64,000 nucleotides of DNA from Anaerococcus prevotii DSM 20548 (GTDB taxonomy: Bacteria > Bacillota > Clostridia > Tissierellales > Peptoniphilaceae), in NCBI RefSeq assembly GCF_000024105.1, contig NC_013171.1:1050501-1114500 (forward strand), read 5' to 3'. Every line of letters begins with the position of its first letter. Within the stretch, counting starts at the first letter, position 1. The notes under the pieces were generated by a model, which saw only the letters and a list, made by a program, of their open reading frames with translations, was not told the DNA's origin and did no database searches. The position numbers and the translations under genes were made by a program. Shown here one piece after another: positions 58,868 through 64,000 of the stretch.

Positions 58868-60435
58868 TATTCAAGTGTGATTGTATAGTAGTAGACTGGC
58901 TGTCCACCGTAGACTAATTCGCAGTCCACGTCCTTGAATTTTTTAGAAAGTTTCTTAGAAAAATCCTTAGCTCTTCTTTTTTCTATATCCTCACCATAAT
59001 AAATAGTAATCAAAGAAATATCATCTTCTTCTATAATATCAGCTATGGTTTCCTCACAAGTTTTTTCTATAGATGAATCTGTAGCTACAATTTTACCATC
59101 GAGTATTCCTATATAATCATCTTTTCTTATCTTAATATCATTGACGCTTGTATCTCTTATAGATATAGAAACTTCAGCAATATGAATATCTTCAATGATT
59201 TCATTCATATTCTCTAAATTTTCTTCTGGACTCATCCCTTCATCAAATTCAAGAATTGCACTGAAGGCTTCAGGAATTGATCTTGTCTCAACAACGAAAA
59301 CATTCTTATCTGAAACTTCAGCAGCTTGCTTCGCAGACATTATAATATTCTTGTTGTTCGGGAAAATAAAAATATTTTCAGCCTTTATTTCTTCAACGGC
59401 CTTATATAGATCTTCAGTAGATGGGTTCATAGTTTGTCCACCTTCAATAACCTTATCTATATTCATGCTTTCCATTATAGCGTTGTAGCCTTCGCCCCTA
59501 GATACTGCAATAAATCCGTATTTCTTATTGATAGCTTCCTTATTTTCAGGGATGTTCTCTACTTCAGGCTTTAAGTTTTCTACCGTGATTTTTAATATCA
59601 CTCCCTCCATCAAAATCATTTGAACTATATTTTGAGGGCTGTCAGTCTTAAATGTTGATTTCAATAAATCTTTATTTAAGTCAGATTCATAATTCTTCGT
59701 GATTCTTTCAAGGTTTTCATTTAAAGAAGCAAGCTTTTCTTCATTTCCAGCAAGCTCAAATTCCACCTTATAAGTAAAGTCATCATCGCTTTTTTCTTCA
59801 GACAAATCGATATCTCTGTCGATATTTGAATTTAATGCATTTAGTGCACCTCTTAGTAAGAAAATTAATCCTTGTCCACCTGAGTCAACAACACCTGCTT
59901 CTTTGAGGACTGGAAGTTGGTTAGGGGTATTATCTAATGCTACTTGACCCGCTCCAATAATTTCTATAAGGTAATCGTCTAATTCTATATCTTCATTGAA
60001 GGATTCCTTAGCCTTGTCAGCCATTTTATTGGCTACAGTAAGGATTGTTCCCTCTGTTGGCTGCATGACAGCTTTGTAGGCTGTTTTACTAGCATTTGCG
60101 AAAATATCCCTTACATCAGTAGCATAGATTGTATCCTTACCCTTAAGAGTCTTTGACATACCCCTAACGAGCTGAGATAGAATAACACCTGAATTTCCCC
60201 TAGCTCCCATAAGAGTCCCTTGACTTAGTGCCTTAGAAACTTCTTCAACAGAAGTCAATCCAGATTTATTTACTTTATCAAGACCAGATTTTATTGTCAT
60301 AAACATATTCGTACCTGTATCTCCATCTGGTACAGGAAAGACGTTTAGCTCATTAACCAAGTCCTTATTTTCATTTAAATATTCATAAGCTCCAATAATC
60401 ATTTGTTGAAGTTTATTTGCATCAATACTTTTCAT
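58867..60435 (-). CDS. fakA: DAK2-domain protein, fatty acid kinase ATP-binding subunit (FakA/YloV)
   Basis: A 522-residue protein. The N-terminal DAK2 domain (1-200) has NVFPVPDGDTGTNMFMT, LMGARGNSGVILSQ and GVVDSGGQGL. The middle and C-terminal domains (about 240-520) match the YloV family, ending YYGEDIEKRRAKDFSKKL. FakA binds ATP and works with FakB to phosphorylate exogenous fatty acids. No fakB is in the window. It follows the Asp23-family gene, as yloU-yloV in Bacillus. Confidence 0.92.
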   Translation of the reverse strand: MKSIDANKLQQMIIGAYEYLNENKDLVNELNVFPVPDGDTGTNMFMTIKSGLDKVNKSGLTSVEEVSKALSQGTLMGARGNSGVILSQLVRGMSKTLKGKDTIYATDVRDIFANASKTAYKAVMQPTEGTILTVANKMADKAKESFNEDIELDDYLIEIIGAGQVALDNTPNQLPVLKEAGVVDSGGQGLIFLLRGALNALNSNIDRDIDLSEEKSDDDFTYKVEFELAGNEEKLASLNENLERITKNYESDLNKDLLKSTFKTDSPQNIVQMILMEGVILKITVENLKPEVENIPENKEAINKKYGFIAVSRGEGYNAIMESMNIDKVIEGGQTMNPSTEDLYKAVEEIKAENIFIFPNNKNIIMSAKQAAEVSDKNVFVVETRSIPEAFSAILEFDEGMSPEENLENMNEIIEDIHIAEVSISIRDTSVNDIKIRKDDYIGILDGKIVATDSSIEKTCEETIADIIEEDDISLITIYYGEDIEKRRAKDFSKKLSKKFKDVDCELVYGGQPVYYYTITLE

Positions 60436-60443
60436 TTACACTC

Positions 60444-60797
60444 CTATTTGTTAATCCCTTGAACAAAGATATTAACTTCGGCAACTCTTACCTTAAGGGA
60501 TTTTTCAACATTATACTTTACATTCTCAATTATATTTTGACAAACTACAGGAATCCTAACACCATATTTCAAAAATAAAGAAATATTGATAGAAATTGTG
60601 CCATTATCTAGCCTTCTAACTTGAACTCCTTTTTGCATATTATTTACACCTAAAAGCTCATATATACCATCTTTTGCAGATTGACTAGCAAGACCTACAA
60701 CCCCATAAGATTGCATTACACTTGCTACAGCAATATTGGTTATGAGTGAGTCATCAATAGTTACTTTTCCTAAATTATTAACATACTTAATAGTCAT
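60444..60797 (-). CDS. Asp23/Gls24 family protein (YloU-like)
   Basis: A 117-residue Asp23-family protein linked to the DAK kinase gene, equivalent to YloU. Segments are TIDDSLITNIAVASVMQSYGVVGLASQ and VRIPVVCQNIIENVKYNVEKSLKVRVAEVNIFVQ, here only partly quoted in length. GGAGG precedes the ATG. An extended -10 lies upstream. It is the third Asp23-like gene in this window. Function is unknown. Confidence 0.9.
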   Translation of the reverse strand: MTIKYVNNLGKVTIDDSLITNIAVASVMQSYGVVGLASQSAKDGIYELLGVNNMQKGVQVRRLDNGTISINISLFLKYGVRIPVVCQNIIENVKYNVEKSLKVRVAEVNIFVQGINK

Positions 60798-60841
60798 AAT
60801 ACCTCCAGTATGATCAGTAAGTCTATTACCTTTTTATTATG

Positions 60842-60847
60842 ATTATA
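60842..60847 (-). promoter_or_regulatory. Extended -10 promoter of the yloU-like/DAK/recG operon
   Basis: Minus-strand TGGTATAAT, with TATAAT at 60847-60842, lies about 45 bases before the start. No strong -35 is visible. Confidence 0.58.
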
Positions 60848-60901
60848 CCATAAACCATACATTAATTATAATAAAATTATCAAAGATTATTGGACAATAG
60901 A

Positions 60902-60929
60902 AAAAACCGCCAAATTAATGACGGTTTTT
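60902..60929 (-). terminator. Terminator of pyruvate:ferredoxin oxidoreductase
   Basis: AACCGCC and GACGGTT form a seven-pair stem with one wobble, and six T residues follow on the minus strand. It lies 14 bases after the stop codon. Confidence 0.85.
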
Positions 60930-60942
60930 GAAAATTTTAATC

Positions 60943-63900
60943 TTATTTACCAGCTAATCTCTTATATGTTTCATATCTTTCTTTAGCAGCTTTTTCTGCT
61001 TCAGCATATAGTTCGTCAGCTGTTTCAGGGAAAGATCTCTTAAGTGATGAGTATCTTACTTCACCTTGAATAAATTCTTGGAATGATTCTTTTGGTTCTC
61101 TAGAATCAAGTTGGAATGGATTTTTGCCCTCGTCTGCAAGTCTTGGGTCAAATCTCCATAAGTGCCAGTAACCAGCATCTACAGCTTGTTTTTCTCTGTA
61201 TTGTGATTTACCCATACCAATTCTGATACCGTGGTTGATACATGGTGCATAAGCTATAACTAGTGATGGACCATTGTAGCTTTCAGCTTCTTTAAGAGCC
61301 TTAAGTGTTTGGTTTTGGTTAGCACCCATAGCTACTTGTGCACAGTATACGTAACCGTAAGAAGTCATCATTAGACCAAGGTCTTTCTTTCTTACCTTTT
61401 TACCAGCGGCAGCAAATTGTGCTACTGCAGATAATGGTGTAGCTTTAGAAGATTGTCCACCTGTGTTAGAGTAAACTTCTGTATCGAATACAAGAATGTT
61501 GATGTCTTCACCACTTGCAAGTACGTGGTCAACTCCACCAAATCCGATATCGTAGCTCCATCCGTCACCACCAAAGATCCAGATTGATTTCTTAATCATG
61601 TAATCTTTTAGTTGGAAAATCTTGTCAAGTAGGTCTTTACCTTCTTCACTGTCTACTGTTTCTTCTTTAAGTTTCATGATCTTAGCTGTTGCTTCTTTAG
61701 AAGTATTAACAGTTTCTTTTCCTTCTAACCAAGCTTTGAACGCTTCGTTAAATGGTGTATCAAGACCAAGTTCTAGGAAGTTGTTCATATATGTTTCAAG
61801 TAGTGACTTGTTAGCATCTGCTGCAAGTTTCATACCATAACCATATTCAGCAGCATCTTCGAATAATGAGTTACCCCAAGCTGGACCTTGTCCACAAGAG
61901 TTCTTTGTGTAAGACATAGCTGGTGCACTTGCTCCCCAGATTGATGAACATCCTGTAGCATTTGCAATGTACATTCTATCACCAAATAATTGTGTTACAA
62001 GTTTAGCGTAAGGTGTTTCACCACAACCTGCACAAGCACCTGAGAACTCAAGTAATGGTTGTTTGAATTGGCTTCCCTTTAGAGTCATTGGATCCATAAC
62101 ATCTTCTTTGTATCCAACTTCTTCATGAGCGTAATACCAATTTTCTTTTTCTTTTTCAACTTCATCTTCGAATGGTTTCATTAGAAGAGCTTTTTCTGGA
62201 GCTGGACAAACATCTGCACAGTTACCACATCCAGTACAGTCTAATGGAGAAACTTGAATTCTAAATTCGTATCCTTCCATGCCCTTACCGATAGCTTTTT
62301 TAGTATCAAAGCCTTCTGGTGCGTTTGCCTTTTCTTCTTCTGTTACTAAGAAAGGTCTAATTACTGCGTGAGGACAAACGTATGAACATTGGTTACATTG
62401 GATACAGTTATCAAGTTGCCATTCTGGAACGTTAAGAGCGATTCCTCTCTTTTCGTATTGAGTTGTACCTGATTCGAATGCTCCATCTTCTCTACCAACG
62501 AATGCTGATACAGGGATGTCATCTTCTTTTTGTTCAAGCATAGGTTTAACAATTTCTCTGATGAATTCAGGAAGTTCTCTTTCTTCTTTCTTTTCATCAA
62601 CAGCGTCTTTCCAAGCTTCTGGTACTTCTACTTTGTGGATTGCATCGATTCCGCTATCAACAGCCTTGTAGTTCATGTTTACAATGTCATCACCCTTGTG
62701 ACCATAAGATTTAACTATAGAGTCTTTTAGGTAGCCAACTGCATCTTCTAATGGAATTACGTCAGCTAGTTTGAAGAATGCTGATTGCATAATCATGTTT
62801 GTTCTAGAACCTAGACCAATTTCAGCTGCTAAGTGAGAAGCGTCAATTGTGTAGAATTCTACATCATGTTCAGCAATATAGCGTTTCATGTTTGCTGGTA
62901 GGTGTTCTTCTAATTCTTCATCTGACCAAGCACAGTTTAGTAAGAATTTACCACCATCTTTAAGACCTTTAAGTAGGTCGTATTGGTTAACATAAGCTAC
63001 CTTTGAACAAGACATGAAGTCTGCTTCGTCTAGTAGGTATGTTGATCTAATTGGGTCTTTACCAAATCTTAAGTGAGAAACTGTTAGACCACCAGATTTC
63101 TTTGAGTCATAGTCAAAGTATCCTTGTGCGTACATGTCAGTGTTATCACCGATGATCTTGATAGCTTGTTTGTTAGCTCCAACAGTACCGTCAGATCCGA
63201 ATCCCCAGAATTTACATCTTGTTGTACCTTCTTGTCTAATCTTAAGGTCTGTTCTTTCAAGTGATTTGTGTGTTACGTCATCATTGATAGAGATTGTAAA
63301 GTCTTCTTTTGGTTCATCTTTAGCAAGGTTTTCAAATACTGCTTCGATATCAGCTGGAACTGTATCTTTAGATGAAAGACCATATCTACCACCGATAATT
63401 TGTGGTTTATCTTCTTGATCATAGTAAGCAGATTTAACATCTAGTAGTAGTGGCTCACCGATTGATCCTTTTTCTTTTGTTCTATCAAGAACAGCAATTT
63501 TCTTAACTGTTTTTGGAATTGCTTTTAGTAGGTGTTCTTTAGAGAATGGTCTATATAAGTGAACTTCAATCATACCTACTTTTTTGCCTTCAGCTAGTAG
63601 GGCATCGATTGTCTCTTCTGCTGCTTGACATACAGAACCCATAGCTACTATGATTTCTTCGGCATCATCTGCACCGTAGTAATTGAATAATTCGTAGTTT
63701 GTACCAATTAATTCATTGATTTTGTGCATGTAATCTTCAGCTATACCTACGATATCTTCATAAGCATTGTTTACTGATTCCATTCTTTGGAAGAAGATGT
63801 TCTTTTCAGCTGTACCAATTGTTTTTGGTCTTTCTGGGTTTAGTGAATTGTTTTTAAATCTATTTACAGCTTCCATATCAACAAGTGGAGCTAGGTCTTT

Positions 63901-64000
63901 GTAGTCCCAAACTTCTATTTTTTGAATTTCGTGACTTGTTCTAAATCCGTCGAAGAAGTTTACGAATGGGATGCTTCCCTTGATTGCTGATAAGTGAGCA
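60943..64000 (-). CDS. nifJ: Pyruvate:ferredoxin oxidoreductase (5' part cut by window edge)
   Basis: Large fused anaerobic enzyme turning pyruvate and CoA into acetyl-CoA, CO2 and reduced ferredoxin. The frame is open to the right edge (I read AHLSAIKGSIPFVNFFDG and onward before the ATG at 63874-63876, so that ATG is internal). About 1018 codons are present of roughly 1170. Landmarks are two 4Fe-4S motifs (CIQCNQCSYVCP and CTGCGNCADVCP), the extra cysteines GACAGCGETPYAK, and the thiamine-diphosphate region GDGWSYDIGFGGVDH. The N-terminal domain lies beyond 64000. Confidence 0.97.
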   Translation of the reverse strand, partial: AHLSAIKGSIPFVNFFDGFRTSHEIQKIEVWDYKDLAPLVDMEAVNRFKNNSLNPERPKTIGTAEKNIFFQRMESVNNAYEDIVGIAEDYMHKINELIGTNYELFNYYGADDAEEIIVAMGSVCQAAEETIDALLAEGKKVGMIEVHLYRPFSKEHLLKAIPKTVKKIAVLDRTKEKGSIGEPLLLDVKSAYYDQEDKPQIIGGRYGLSSKDTVPADIEAVFENLAKDEPKEDFTISINDDVTHKSLERTDLKIRQEGTTRCKFWGFGSDGTVGANKQAIKIIGDNTDMYAQGYFDYDSKKSGGLTVSHLRFGKDPIRSTYLLDEADFMSCSKVAYVNQYDLLKGLKDGGKFLLNCAWSDEELEEHLPANMKRYIAEHDVEFYTIDASHLAAEIGLGSRTNMIMQSAFFKLADVIPLEDAVGYLKDSIVKSYGHKGDDIVNMNYKAVDSGIDAIHKVEVPEAWKDAVDEKKEERELPEFIREIVKPMLEQKEDDIPVSAFVGREDGAFESGTTQYEKRGIALNVPEWQLDNCIQCNQCSYVCPHAVIRPFLVTEEEKANAPEGFDTKKAIGKGMEGYEFRIQVSPLDCTGCGNCADVCPAPEKALLMKPFEDEVEKEKENWYYAHEEVGYKEDVMDPMTLKGSQFKQPLLEFSGACAGCGETPYAKLVTQLFGDRMYIANATGCSSIWGASAPAMSYTKNSCGQGPAWGNSLFEDAAEYGYGMKLAADANKSLLETYMNNFLELGLDTPFNEAFKAWLEGKETVNTSKEATAKIMKLKEETVDSEEGKDLLDKIFQLKDYMIKKSIWIFGGDGWSYDIGFGGVDHVLASGEDINILVFDTEVYSNTGGQSSKATPLSAVAQFAAAGKKVRKKDLGLMMTSYGYVYCAQVAMGANQNQTLKALKEAESYNGPSLVIAYAPCINHGIRIGMGKSQYREKQAVDAGYWHLWRFDPRLADEGKNPFQLDSREPKESFQEFIQGEVRYSSLKRSFPETADELYAEAEKAAKERYETYKRLAGK

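Noticed and set aside
60943-63876. A 977-residue complete gene beginning at the ATG near 63876
   Set aside because: The same frame stays open to the window edge and translates to more conserved oxidoreductase sequence, so that methionine is internal.

Overview
The window is low-GC, densely packed chromosomal DNA from an anaerobic Gram-positive bacterium. It carries pyruvate:ferredoxin oxidoreductase, an oxygen-sensitive class III ribonucleotide reductase, a bacterial V-type ATPase, the SCIFF peptide with its radical SAM maturase, MurT/GatD cell-wall amidation, and clostridial-type operons (xseA-xseB-ispA-argR-recN, scpA-scpB-rluB, recG-rsmD-coaD). This fits the Clostridia/Tissierellia. The proteins look like those of anaerobic cocci such as Anaerococcus or Peptoniphilus, but that genus-level placement is an inference. 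Both window edges cut genes: ligA at the left and the pyruvate:ferredoxin oxidoreductase at the right.

1-6.5 kb (minus strand): acylphosphatase, murT-gatD-yerC and pcrA-ligA. 6.6-9.9 kb (plus): a copper operon, with a promoter and CsoR-type operator, a CopA ATPase carrying an extra C-terminal chaperone domain that has its own internal start signal, then csoR; an Asp23 protein follows. 10-11.5 kb: queT behind a candidate preQ1 riboswitch, then about 900 bases of gene-free, apparently decayed sequence. 11.5-19 kb: a C39-like lipoprotein, tRNA-Lys(CTT), a serine hydrolase with a DUF4298 protein, an rRNA methyltransferase, a nuclease-helicase fusion, a nitroreductase, and folT behind a THF riboswitch. 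19-23 kb: a TPM/LemA membrane pair, then nrdD-nrdG with tandem NrdR boxes. 23-28.5 kb: a CtsR-controlled dnaJ-like/clpB pair, apt and an LCP wall ligase. 28.5-31.5 kb (plus): a PLP decarboxylase, SCIFF and its maturase.

31.5-39.9 kb (minus) is a V-ATPase operon ordered C-I-K-F-E-A-B-D. Subunit I is interrupted by one in-frame stop codon next to a roughly 100-residue coiled-coil segment. No separate peripheral-stalk G/H gene is present, so that segment is a candidate for the missing stalk partner. Subunit F is also short. 40-60.8 kb (almost all minus) is housekeeping: miaB; an IspH-S1 fusion with plsC, cmk and a flavoprotein; rluB-scpB-scpA-NUDIX-recN-argR-ispA-xseB-xseA-nusB-asp23-efp; tmcAL on the plus strand; then coiled-coil protein-coaD-rsmD-recG-DAK kinase-Asp23. 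The window ends in pyruvate:ferredoxin oxidoreductase.

The most notable observations are the CopZ-like product apparently encoded inside copA, the split and expanded V-ATPase subunit I, and a set of readable regulatory sites (CsoR, NrdR, CtsR, THF, preQ1-I). No CRISPR array, prophage, intact insertion sequence or dedicated defence island was found.
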